From assembly GCF_030813505.1 (NCBI RefSeq), contig NZ_JAUSUE010000003.1: 64,000 bases of DNA. One strand, given 5' to 3'. A program made the translations under genes and the position numbers. The notes under the pieces are model-generated. The model saw nothing but the letters and a program-made list of their open reading frames with translations, was not told the DNA's origin and searched no databases. Origin of the DNA: Pectinatus haikarae (lineage in GTDB: Bacteria; Bacillota; Negativicutes; Selenomonadales; Selenomonadaceae). Positions 28,127-35,295 of this stretch are shown here, in pieces (within the stretch, counting starts at the first letter, position 1; each line of letters starts with the position of its first letter).

Positions 28127-28564
28127 TCAATTTTGATTGAAGACATCGTGAAAAAATTTTTTATCCTCAGTGACAAATAATTTATTTAATAACACTTTAT
28201 CTTCCAATATATCTGATAATTTCGAGAAAAACACATCATCTTCTTCAGGATTTATTGCCAGACCTATAAGCAAATAAACCATACCTCCCCCATATTGCAA
28301 TCCCTTTGGAAACTGCAGGACGCAAATACCCGTCTTTTGAATAAATATCTCTGATCCAGGCATCCCGTGAGATATCGCAATCCCTCTGCCTATATAAGTG
28401 CTGCGCAATTTTTCACGCCGTATCATACTGGCAACATATTCCTGTTCCACAAAACCACCGGCTGCCAAATAATTTCCGGCTTTAGCAACAGCCGCCATTA
28501 TATCAACAGACTCAATTCCCATAAATGTACTGATATTCACCGCTGATTTTTCTTTGTCAGCCAT
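28127..28564 (-). CDS. mtlF: PTS mannitol-type EIIA protein (copy 1)
   Basis: A 145-residue EIIA of the mannitol/fructose class and first gene of the operon. The phospho-histidine is in GIAISHGMPG. It should phosphorylate the cysteine of the EIICB protein encoded right after it. It is clearly related to, but different from, the EIIA at 23.5 kb, so the operon has two. RBS is AGGAG. Confidence 0.9.
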   Translation of the reverse strand: MADKEKSAVNISTFMGIESVDIMAAVAKAGNYLAAGGFVEQEYVASMIRREKLRSTYIGRGIAISHGMPGSEIFIQKTGICVLQFPKGLQYGGGMVYLLIGLAINPEEDDVFFSKLSDILEDKVLLNKLFVTEDKKFFHDVFNQN

Positions 28565-28580
28565 GCCTGCTTCTCCTATA

Positions 28581-28609
28581 AAATAAACGTTTATTTGCTT
28601 ATTATTATA
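28581..28609 (-). promoter_or_regulatory. PTS operon promoter with cre-like palindromic operator
   Basis: On the minus strand a TATAAT (28604-28609) is followed at once by the perfect 16-base palindrome AAATAAACGTTTATTT (28581-28596), then AGGAG and the start codon. The central TAAACGTTTA matches the core of CcpA/LacI-type operators, but lacks the outer TG/CA. Its place just after the -10 box would let a bound protein block initiation. Confidence 0.55.
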
Positions 28610-28727
28610 ACGTATGCAATATACTCAGACCAGCAAATCTAGTGCTATCTTTTTCAAACTACTTCTGACAAAATTACCGCTGTCAGTAAAAATTTCCATA
28701 AAATTTTAACCATTTTCTCCATAAGAA

Positions 28728-28822
28728 AAAGGCCTTGCGAATTTCGCAAAGCCTTGAATTTACTATGGCAGAGAGGGTGGGATTCGAACCCACGGTACCT
28801 TGCGGTACAATTGATTTCGAGT
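28728..28822. repeat. Left attachment-site repeat of the island
   Basis: This 95-base copy matches 43411-43505 with one difference (T in CCTTGCGG here, C there). It includes a hairpin after the tRNA (AAGGCCTTGCGAA...) and the tRNA-Ser 3' part from the CCA end through the anticodon. Identity stops right after CGAGT, which is the usual crossover region for tRNA-specific integrases. Confidence 0.85.
28766..28822 (-). pseudogene. Truncated tRNA-Ser (3' half)
   Basis: Bases 28766-28822 equal the 3' 57 bases of the complete tRNA-Ser(CGA) at 43449-43536, with one change. The 5' half is missing, replaced by unrelated AT-rich DNA. It cannot form a tRNA and is the residue of the integration event. Confidence 0.85.
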
Positions 28823-28948
28823 TTTATATGTACTATTTTACATCGCCTTAATGTTTTTTAATATATCCTTGTAAGTCTTAATTTATATGTATTATTCCCA
28901 TTTTACTTATTAATTTATCACAAATCATTTTATCAAAATTTATGGAAC

Positions 28949-28960
28949 ATGTTGTCAAAA
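28949..28960. repeat. Possible integrase arm-type site, left
   Basis: ATGTTGTCAAAA lies 127 bases inside the left attachment repeat. The same word occurs twice in tandem just inside the right end. Confidence 0.35.
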
Positions 28961-29039
28961 AAATATTGCCCTTAATTAAACAATATCCGATTTAAATAGG
29001 GCATTTAATACATAAAAATCTATATTAGATGACCTATTA

Positions 29040-29250
29040 TTATCTTTTATCTCTACCAAACGATATATCGCCAACATTTTTGGCTGCATCTTTTTTGTTC
29101 TACTACAAGACATGTGTATATAGATCTGCCGTTATACCAATGGAGTTATGTCCCAATATTTGAGACGCTATTTTCATCGGCACACCTGAATTCAGCATTA
29201 GTGAAGCGCAAGAATGTCGCAAATCGTGGAAACTTGTCTCTTTCAACTTA
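29040..29250 (-). pseudogene. Tyrosine integrase remnant (C-terminal catalytic part)
   Basis: The minus strand translates as TSFHDLRHSCASLMLNSGVP, then MKIASQILGHNSIGITADLY and THVL. This holds the HxLRH box, the GH box and the catalytic Tyr region of tyrosine recombinases. Two stop codons (TAGTAG, 29100-29105) interrupt the frame. After them the same frame resumes (NKKDAAKNVGDISFGRDKR). The N-terminal and core-binding domains are missing; a short frame (MYEKKKVDRYVLYYSAKISQI-like) just upstream may be a leftover N-terminus. It lies next to the attachment site, as expected for the element's own integrase. Confidence 0.8.
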
Positions 29251-29420
29251 TTTCATTTTATTAAATTTGCGAAATTTTCGCTGAATAATATAGGACATAT
29301 CTATCTACCTTTTTCTTTTCATACATAAAAATCCTCCCCAATATGGCTTTAACATATTTAGGACGATTTTAAGGTTACTGTTTATACTCCAAAACCAGTT
29401 ACAAACAGGTTTGTTTATTT

Positions 29421-29741
29421 TTATGAGGTAACAATTATTTTCTTTCCCCAGCTACACATTGCATCTAAAACTGGAATAAGACTATTGCCATGTTCTGTGA
29501 GAGAGTACTCAGTTTTCGGTGGGGCAACCGGATAGATCACTTTATTTATTAAGCCGTCTTGTACCAATTCACGTAATTGCTGAGAAAGCATTTTTGCTGT
29601 TGCACACGGTACAAGTTTTTGCAACTCATTAAATCGAAGTATTTTACCAATCAAATGCCATAATATGATAGATTTATATTTTCCGCCAATTAAACTGATT
29701 GTGGCATCAATGGGACAGCAATATTCATGTTTTTTTTTCAT
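29421..29741 (-). CDS. HxlR-family transcriptional regulator
   Basis: A 106-residue winged-helix protein of the HxlR family. The typical parts are YCCPIDATISLIGGKYKSII, the LRFNELQKLVP and AKMLSQQLRELVQDGL recognition region, and KTEYSLTEHG of the wing. A Cys-Cys-Pro near the N-terminus is where redox-sensing members (HypR, YodB, CatR) hold their reactive cysteine. It lies in the island near a nitroreductase, DJ-1 and glyoxalase genes, so electrophile or quinone sensing is plausible. Confidence 0.9.
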   Translation of the reverse strand: MKKKHEYCCPIDATISLIGGKYKSIILWHLIGKILRFNELQKLVPCATAKMLSQQLRELVQDGLINKVIYPVAPPKTEYSLTEHGNSLIPVLDAMCSWGKKIIVTS

Positions 29742-29882
29742 TGATTAGTCCCCTGCTTTCTATTTTAAATAATATGTTACAAAAAAGCCATTCCTGTTAA
29801 AATAAAATTTAATATCAAAATAATATCATAGTTAGGATAGAGTAGACAAGTTAAAATTAAAGAAGATAACAATGCTATATAT

Positions 29883-29988
29883 AGAATATCTTACTCAGCA
29901 AGCATTATCGTAAAGATATCCCTTCTTGGAGAAAAATTGGACAAATTTCATATTTATCAAGAAATTTTCTGACAGCGAAAGCTTTGTA
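29883..29988 (+). repeat. Direct repeat of a transposable-element fragment, copy 1
   Basis: This stretch closely resembles 42130-42233 in the same orientation; both contain GATATCCCTTCTTGGAGAAA and AGCTTTGTA. In one frame copy 2 reads FLRSRRYCEDIPSWRKIGQI, like part of a transposase. The element type is not clear. Confidence 0.5.
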
Positions 29989-30099
29989 TTTAGAGATTTG
30001 AATGAAATAATATCTGCCTTGGACATTTACGATTTCTATAAGCCTTTTGCGAAGCAGCTTGTATTAGTTTATGGGAATGGGGATAGAGGTCAATCCAAC

Positions 30100-30354
30100 C
30101 TATGACTTTTCTATTCTAGCTGAGCATTGCGTTTTTGGAGTTTTCCTTGACCTATTTAGCGGTAATAATCTCGCCATTATCGATTTCAACAGTAGAATAT
30201 TGGCTGATTCACTTACCAGGAGTAGACTGAGATACACCATATTTTTGATAAAAGCCGCCTGAGTTTTACCGTTATGATAAAGCTTTACAAGCGTGCGTTT
30301 GAAGGCTTCTTCATACCGAGGTATTTTGTGGATAAGTTGACGACTCCGTTTCAT
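30100..30354 (-). pseudogene. IS3-family orfA remnant, copy 1
   Basis: The minus strand encodes RYEEAFKRTLVKLYHNGKTQ and AAFIK, then needs a frame change to continue YGVSQSTPG, as in IS3-group helix-turn-helix OrfA proteins. A stop follows in the restored frame. The same segment occurs on the plus strand at 40.6 kb. The stretch from 29.75 to 30.65 kb holds only such fragments. Confidence 0.65.
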
Positions 30355-30646
30355 GGCTGAATTTATGATATATTTGTTACAAAATTATGTCCACTTTTAT
30401 TAGTGGCAACACCAATCCGGTGTTTGTATAAAAAAAGACGTTGAGGTAATTCGTTGATTGGCGGCTTGTAAAATCGTTGAAATAAGTTGCTGTGAATTTA
30501 TAAAAAAACCTCTCGCATCAAAAATAATAATCAATTAGAAGTTCCATTTTTTGAATTTTTGTCAAGTGCTCTTTACAAATATTACTTTATTATAAAATTG
30601 ACGACATTGTGATACTATCGCGTAGTTTTCTTTATACACAACAAAT

Positions 30647-30692
30647 AATGCAACAGCTGAATGAAATGCACACTGTTGCATTAAATTCTTTT
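30647..30692. terminator. Terminator after the nitroreductase gene
   Basis: AATGCAACAG (30647-30656) pairs perfectly with CTGTTGCATT (30673-30682), with a T-run beyond it. It lies just after the stop of the minus-strand nitroreductase gene. Confidence 0.6.
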
Positions 30693-30705
30693 TTTGTTCC
30701 CTGCA

Positions 30706-31203
30706 CTATTTACTGTAATGAATTCTCATGCTGTCAAAGCGGTCCTGCTGTATTCCTTTTTTCTGGGGATAACCTATGGAAATAATAGCGAATGCCTTCA
30801 GCTGCGCTGGTATGGACAATATTTTTTCCACTGTTTCCATCCGTTCTTTGATAGGAGCAATACCAAGCCAAACAGCACCAAGGTCGGCTGATTCTGCCGC
30901 AAGCAAAATATTTTCCGCTGCAGCGCTCATATCGATATCCGCATATTCCGGCATCAGCAGACGTTCTTTATTGTAACAGGGTACAATAGCTAAAGGTGCT
31001 TTTTTTACACATCCGGTATATGGACTGCTCTTGGCCAGCTCCTGTAAAAACCCGCTGTCCCTAATGACATAAAACTCCCACGGCTGCTGATTTCCCGCAG
31101 AGGGAGCCGCCATGGCAGCTTTCAGTAAAAATTCCACCTTCTCATCTTCCACCGGTCTGGCTTCATAAGCTCTTACACTCGTTCTTGTAAATATTTCTTT
31201 CAT
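30706..31203 (-). CDS. Nitroreductase-family flavoprotein
   Basis: A 165-residue FMN-dependent nitroreductase of the short form. FMN-binding features are TRTSVRAYEARPV at the N-terminus, AAPSAGNQQPWEFYVI and LGAVWLGIAP with IISIGYPQ. Such enzymes reduce nitro groups, quinones or flavins with NAD(P)H. I start it at the ATG at 31203, seven bases after GGGAG. The exported DJ-1 gene lies 80 bases upstream on the same strand. Confidence 0.9.
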   Translation of the reverse strand: MKEIFTRTSVRAYEARPVEDEKVEFLLKAAMAAPSAGNQQPWEFYVIRDSGFLQELAKSSPYTGCVKKAPLAIVPCYNKERLLMPEYADIDMSAAAENILLAAESADLGAVWLGIAPIKERMETVEKILSIPAQLKAFAIISIGYPQKKGIQQDRFDSMRIHYSK

Positions 31204-31285
31204 AAAATCACTCCCATTATTCACGCTTAACTAAAACGCGGCACAAAATCTCTAAAAATAAAAACCGGCATAAAAAAGAACTTCA

Positions 31286-32044
31286 CTATTTATTTAAAGC
31301 GGCAACAACCGCTTGTGCAAGGCTTTTGCTGGATTGAGGGTTTTGTCCTGTGATCAGATTTTTATCAACTACGATATAATCGCTCCACGGTTTTTTCTTG
31401 CTGAATTCGGCACCTAATTCCTTAAGCTTCGTTTCAACCGCAAACGGCACCATTTTATCCGAACCGGCAATTACTTCCTCATCATTGGTAAAACCGGTCA
31501 GTTTTCTTCCATATACCAAAGGTACATTAGGTACATTACCGCCCGGCATTTTCGCACTCACTAAAGCGGCAGTTCCATGGCAGACAGCAGCAATAATACG
31601 GTTATTTTCATTAAAATATGTCAGTATTTTGGCAAGATCCTGATCCTTCACCAAATCAAACAGCGGACCATGCCCGCCGGGAATAACCACGGCATCATAT
31701 GTCTTATAATTCACATGGGAAAGGACGGCTGTGGTCTGTAAAGCTTCATTTGCTCCTGCCCATTCCGCGGGAATGCCGTCTTTTATACTGCCGGGATCGA
31801 TCGGCGCTTTTCCCCCGTTCGGACTTGCCACTGTAACCTCATAGCCTGCCGCCAAAAAATTGGTATATGGTACAGCATATTCCTCCATCCATATGCCGGT
31901 TTTTCTGCCATTATCAAAATGATCTCTGTTTGTAACTACCATCAGAACTTTTTTCGTCTTACTGTTAATACCAGCGGCACTCACAGAAGCAGCACTTATA
32001 CCGCAGAAGGCCATCAAAAATAAAATCACAGCCAATTTTTTCAT
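31286..32044 (-). CDS. Exported DJ-1/PfpI-family protein
   Basis: A 252-residue protein with a clear signal peptide (MKKLAVILFLMAFCGISAAS, cleavage near VSAAG). The mature part is a DJ-1/PfpI alpha/beta fold resembling Hsp31-type proteins: VLMVVTNRD, VVIPGGHGPLFDL, and the nucleophilic cysteine elbow IIAAVCHGTAALV. Most relatives are cytoplasmic glyoxalase III or chaperone-like enzymes; a secreted one is uncommon. It lies in the island with a nitroreductase and opposite an SRPBCC and a glyoxalase gene, which hints at electrophile detoxification. Confidence 0.9.
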   Translation of the reverse strand: MKKLAVILFLMAFCGISAASVSAAGINSKTKKVLMVVTNRDHFDNGRKTGIWMEEYAVPYTNFLAAGYEVTVASPNGGKAPIDPGSIKDGIPAEWAGANEALQTTAVLSHVNYKTYDAVVIPGGHGPLFDLVKDQDLAKILTYFNENNRIIAAVCHGTAALVSAKMPGGNVPNVPLVYGRKLTGFTNDEEVIAGSDKMVPFAVETKLKELGAEFSKKKPWSDYIVVDKNLITGQNPQSSKSLAQAVVAALNK

Positions 32045-32345
32045 CCAAAATCGCTCCTTAACTATAAAATATCAACACAAACCGCTAAACTACTATTAAT
32101 ATAATTTGTATGATAATAAAAAGCAAGTATTGACTTTATAGTAACATTGTATACTTTTTATATTATATCTCTGCAGTACTGTCATCAAATCTTCCTGTGT
32201 ATAATATAGTTATCGCAGATTCGGTATATAGTATGATATTAAGTGACAAAAAAGTACATACTTGTCTTTAGGTAAAACACCATTTATTATTACATTGTAA
32301 TAAGGATTCAGGAAATTTTATCAAAATTAAAAGGAGATCAATTAC
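32045..32345. promoter_or_regulatory. Divergent promoter region with AAGTA-CA-TACTT dyad
   Basis: 301 bases separate the divergent exported DJ-1 and SRPBCC genes. The region is AT-rich. AAGTACATACTT (32252-32263) is a short dyad like operators of HxlR-family regulators. The same word, inverted, appears at 40525-40535. RBS AAAAGGAG precedes the SRPBCC gene. Confidence 0.35.
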
Positions 32346-32858
32346 ATGAATACAATTATTTGGCCATCAAAATATACCCCGGGAGTGACAGACAATTTTG
32401 CCTCAAACGAAATGATCGTGGCCGGCATCACTGCCAAGCAGGTATGGAAATTTCTGGCAGACACGTCCGAATGGACAGGATGTTATGATAATGCTTCAGA
32501 TATCCGCTTTTATAATATAGCAGGCCCTGTCTTGAGCCAAGGTGCAAAATTCCATTTTGCCACTTTCGGTTTTCCTATCGAAGCCGAAGTTGTCGAATAT
32601 GAAGAACCCGGTGAAGGTAAACCGGGACGTGTAGCGTGGCACGGCTGGGCTGAGGGTGATGCAGAAACCAGACTGGATGTCCACCACGCGTGGCTTATCG
32701 AGGATCTGGATGGCGGCAGGGTCCGGATTCTTACACAGGAATCACAAATCGGAAAGCCTGCACAGGAATTGTCAAAAGCAAAACCAAATCCTATGATCAA
32801 CGGCCATCAAAAATGGATTGACGGCCTGATTAGGGCCACGCGAAAAGCCAATGCTTAA
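32346..32858 (+). CDS. SRPBCC (START-like) family protein
   Basis: A 170-residue protein with a polyketide-cyclase/START-like pattern: EMIVAGITAKQVWKFLADTS EWTG at the start, then alternating strands and a long C-terminal helix (HQKWIDGLIRATRKANA). This fold forms a hydrophobic ligand cavity; the ligand is unknown. RBS is AAAAGGAG. It precedes the glyoxalase gene by 137 bases on the same strand, so they may be cotranscribed. Confidence 0.8.
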   Translation: MNTIIWPSKYTPGVTDNFASNEMIVAGITAKQVWKFLADTSEWTGCYDNASDIRFYNIAGPVLSQGAKFHFATFGFPIEAEVVEYEEPGEGKPGRVAWHGWAEGDAETRLDVHHAWLIEDLDGGRVRILTQESQIGKPAQELSKAKPNPMINGHQKWIDGLIRATRKANA

Positions 32859-32995
32859 ATAACAGTGCCTCCAAAGAACCGGCTGCCAGAGTCTTTGATT
32901 AATATTGCCGCGCAGCGGTCAAAATATCCTAAAAGCAGCGCGGCGCAGCTTTTACACACAGCATGCCTGTCAGGCAGAAAGAGGAAACGACACCT

Positions 32996-33355
32996 ATGGA
33001 TTTTAAATTTGCCCATAATAATTTCAATGTTTTGGACCTTGAGAAAAGCTTGTCTTTTTATAAAGAAGCACTGAATCTCAAAGAAGCCCGCCGAATGGAT
33101 GGTCCGGACTTTACACTGGTGTTTTTATCCGACGGAAAAACACCACATCTGCTGGAGCTTACCTATTTAAAAAACCGTCAGGAAAAATACAATTTAGGCG
33201 ATAATGAGTCTCATCTGGCTTTTGCCGTCAGCAATACGGAAGAAGCCTATCGGCATCATAAGGCTATGAACTGTATCTGCTATGAAAATAAAGCAATGGG
33301 CATATACTTTATCTCTGACCCCGATGGCTATTGGATTGAAATAATACCTGCCTGA
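32996..33355 (+). CDS. Glyoxalase I-like (VOC-fold) protein
   Basis: A 119-residue vicinal-oxygen-chelate protein with two beta-alpha-beta-beta-beta units. Metal ligands of glyoxalase I can be placed: His in FAHNNFNVLD, Glu in LLELTYL, His in SHLAFAV and Glu in GYWIEII. It may be lactoylglutathione lyase or a related lyase using another thiol. I start it at the ATG at 32996, behind AGAGGAA. The longer frame from 32963 has no ribosome site. Confidence 0.85.
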   Translation: MDFKFAHNNFNVLDLEKSLSFYKEALNLKEARRMDGPDFTLVFLSDGKTPHLLELTYLKNRQEKYNLGDNESHLAFAVSNTEEAYRHHKAMNCICYENKAMGIYFISDPDGYWIEIIPA

Positions 33356-33734
33356 TCGAAAAACTGCCAGTGTAGCTTTTATTGATTTGTCCATTTCAGG
33401 CAGAAAATCTCGCCTTGCCATATTTACGTTGTCAATACCAATGGAACCACAGTATAACATTATATATACTCTGAAATTCTCCCCAATATATTAATAATTG
33501 TATTAGGGAGGATTTTTTATATGCGCTTTAGACCGCTGAATATATAAAAACACACGAAATAAAAATTCATTGGTTAAACTGGTATGTCATTAACTTAAGG
33601 GCATTACTCCAAAACTCTATTCATTGTAAGAGGGCGATTTAGGAGCAGAGAAAAACATTTCCCAATACACTCAATTATTGAGGGTGTACTGATATTGCAA
33701 AACAAATTAACAATAATAAAACCATAAGGCATTT

Positions 33735-33960
33735 TTATCTAAAATTGAATACTATCAATTTTTCTTCCGTCAGCTCACGCACGGCATACTCCGGTCTTTC
33801 TCTGCCTATGGCGGTGTCTCCTGACCCCGCCATACGGCATGTTGTCCATACGAAAGATAGAGCCGTTATTTATGATCACTCCGCCGGTTTCAATCATCTC
33901 GGCACCCCTTGTATTGGCACCATTTCACCGTTGTCATGCGCATGGGCAGGTTCTGCTCTG
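33735..33960 (-). pseudogene. Aldehyde dehydrogenase C-terminal fragment
   Basis: The minus strand reads AEMIETGGVIINNGSIFRMD and NMPYGGV, then after a frame change SGDTAIGRERPEYAVRELTE and EKLIVFNF before a TAA. This is the C-terminal end of an NAD(P)-dependent aldehyde dehydrogenase. Everything upstream, including the catalytic cysteine, is gone. It marks decay of former cargo in the island. Confidence 0.7.
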
Positions 33961-34018
33961 GCACCTGGTTCATATACTATGTGCATACAGAGCTACAGCT
34001 AAGAGATTCGTCCTAATA

Positions 34019-34176
34019 ACCCTCATAACGTTTTTAGCATTTTGCACCATCATCGATATTAGGATTGGTATCTTTTAAATCATTGTTATAATTTCTCACA
34101 TTACTGCTTTTTAGGTACTTTCATTTTTTTTACTCACAAATAAAATAGCCAAACTGATTTTATATTGCATCAGCTT
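34019..34176 (-). pseudogene. IS256-family 5'-end remnant, left inverted copy
   Basis: The minus strand here resembles 41078-41236 on the plus strand. Both share AAGCTGAT, ATATAAAATCAGTTTGG, AATGAAAGTACCTAAAAAGC and a decayed frame similar to the start of IS256-type transposases (LKDTNTNVRDGADVKNVM in the better copy). The two copies form an inverted pair around the haem operon. Confidence 0.6.
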
Positions 34177-34259
34177 AAGTATTTGCACAGAACTGTAAAG
34201 CTCTTTCTTTTTGCCTAAATAAAAACTGTTGTTATTTAAATTTTATGCCAAAATATTTA

Positions 34260-34289
34260 TTGACAATAATATTCATTATCGTTTATAAT
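34260..34289 (+). promoter_or_regulatory. Haem-operon promoter overlapped by a Fur box
   Basis: TTGACA (34260-34265) and TATAAT (34284-34289) are 18 bases apart. The spacer region holds GACAATAATATTCATTATC (34262-34280), which matches 16 of 19 bases of the Fur consensus GATAATGATAATCATTATC. Fur-iron binding there would block RNA polymerase. Confidence 0.75.
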
Positions 34290-34314
34290 TTGTTTGCGCT
34301 ATAAAAGTGAATAA

Positions 34315-34335
34315 AAAATGAATTATATTCATTTT
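34315..34335. promoter_or_regulatory. Second palindrome in the haem-operon leader
   Basis: AAAATGAAT and ATTCATTTT form a nine-base dyad around a three-base centre. It lies between the two better Fur boxes and may be a weaker third site. Confidence 0.4.
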
Positions 34336-34382
34336 TATATAGTATTTTTTATGTTATAGTAATATTTTCATCTTCAATAAAT

Positions 34383-34401
34383 GATAATAATTATCATTAT
34401 C
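34383..34401 (+). promoter_or_regulatory. Fur box before tonB
   Basis: GATAATAATTATCATTATC matches the Fur consensus at 17 of 19 positions. It lies just before the tonB ribosome site, about 100 bases after the -10 box. Confidence 0.8.
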
Positions 34402-34427
34402 ATTTATTGCGGAGGGAGGTGATCAAA

Positions 34428-35210
34428 CTGTATTGTGTATATGGCAAATCCAGCTGGAAAAAAGCAATATCAATATCATTTTTTATTCATCTTATATCAT
34501 TTTTTGTCTTGGGGTATTTAATTTCTTATATCCCAAAAACATCCATTGATGATCTTCATGAAGAGATTTTTTTCGTTTCTGAAGATAGTATGAATTCCCA
34601 ATCACCTGAAATATATACTGATGAATCTCCTGAAATATCATTCTCCAGCATATCGGATGGGACGACTGATAGTATTCGGAGGAGCAATGACAATACGCAG
34701 ATAAAGAATCATAGTAACAGCTCTGATTCGCATACATCAATTGGAAATTCTGGTAGCAGATCAGACGATCAGTTTTATGCGGCCAATTCAAATGGTTTAG
34801 GAAATAGTACAATATCCTCCGGTAATACTGCGGAAGGTTCCGTACAGGACATACCGGGGACGGGTTTTTCAGCGGGCAATGCCGAAGTTGGTAATGCATC
34901 AGGCCTGGACTCAGAAGAAAGAACTGATTTCGAAAATGATATTGCTTCTGCAATCAACGGATTTGTCGCACGTGTTGAGGCTCATAAAAATTATCCTTAT
35001 ATGGCTCAGCGCAGAAATGTAGAAGGAACATCTGTAATTCATGTAGTACTGAATGAATCTGGTTATATAAGCCACTTATCAGTTGTTTCTTCCGCAGGAG
35101 ATATTTTGGATAAGGCAGCCATGGATGCCGTCAGAGAAGCATGCCCATACATGCATGGACTAAAGCGAGATTTGAGCATGGATATTCCTATTCATTTTTA
35201 TCAGGAATGA
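34428..35210 (+). CDS. tonB: TonB-like energy transducer
   Basis: A 260-residue protein with one N-terminal membrane anchor (ISISFFIHLISFFVLGYLIS) and a TonB C-terminal domain (YPYMAQRRNVEGTSVIHVVL through MDIPIHFYQE). It links the ExbB/ExbD motor to the receptor across the periplasm. The middle linker (about 45-175) is rich in Ser, Asn, Gly and Asp instead of the usual Pro-Lys/Pro-Glu repeats. A near-perfect Shine-Dalgarno (GGAGGTGATC, 34415-34424) is followed eight bases on by CTG at 34428, my chosen start. GTG at 34419 and TTG at 34407 overlap that ribosome site. It is the first gene of the Fur-box operon. Confidence 0.85.
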   Translation: MYCVYGKSSWKKAISISFFIHLISFFVLGYLISYIPKTSIDDLHEEIFFVSEDSMNSQSPEIYTDESPEISFSSISDGTTDSIRRSNDNTQIKNHSNSSDSHTSIGNSGSRSDDQFYAANSNGLGNSTISSGNTAEGSVQDIPGTGFSAGNAEVGNASGLDSEERTDFENDIASAINGFVARVEAHKNYPYMAQRRNVEGTSVIHVVLNESGYISHLSVVSSAGDILDKAAMDAVREACPYMHGLKRDLSMDIPIHFYQE

Positions 35211-35295
35211 TCCTCAGCTTTCGTCATGCGGCAAATTTTATCAGATTTTGCGCAATTTAGCTTACTACAGTATTTTATTAGGAATGGATAGAAAT

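Noticed and set aside
28600..29400. CRISPR array or prophage
   Set aside because: No regularly spaced repeats are present, and no phage structural, lysis or replication genes are seen; only integrase and IS remnants remain.
33745..34002. 85-codon plus frame
   Set aside because: It is the opposite strand of the aldehyde dehydrogenase fragment, which explains the region better.
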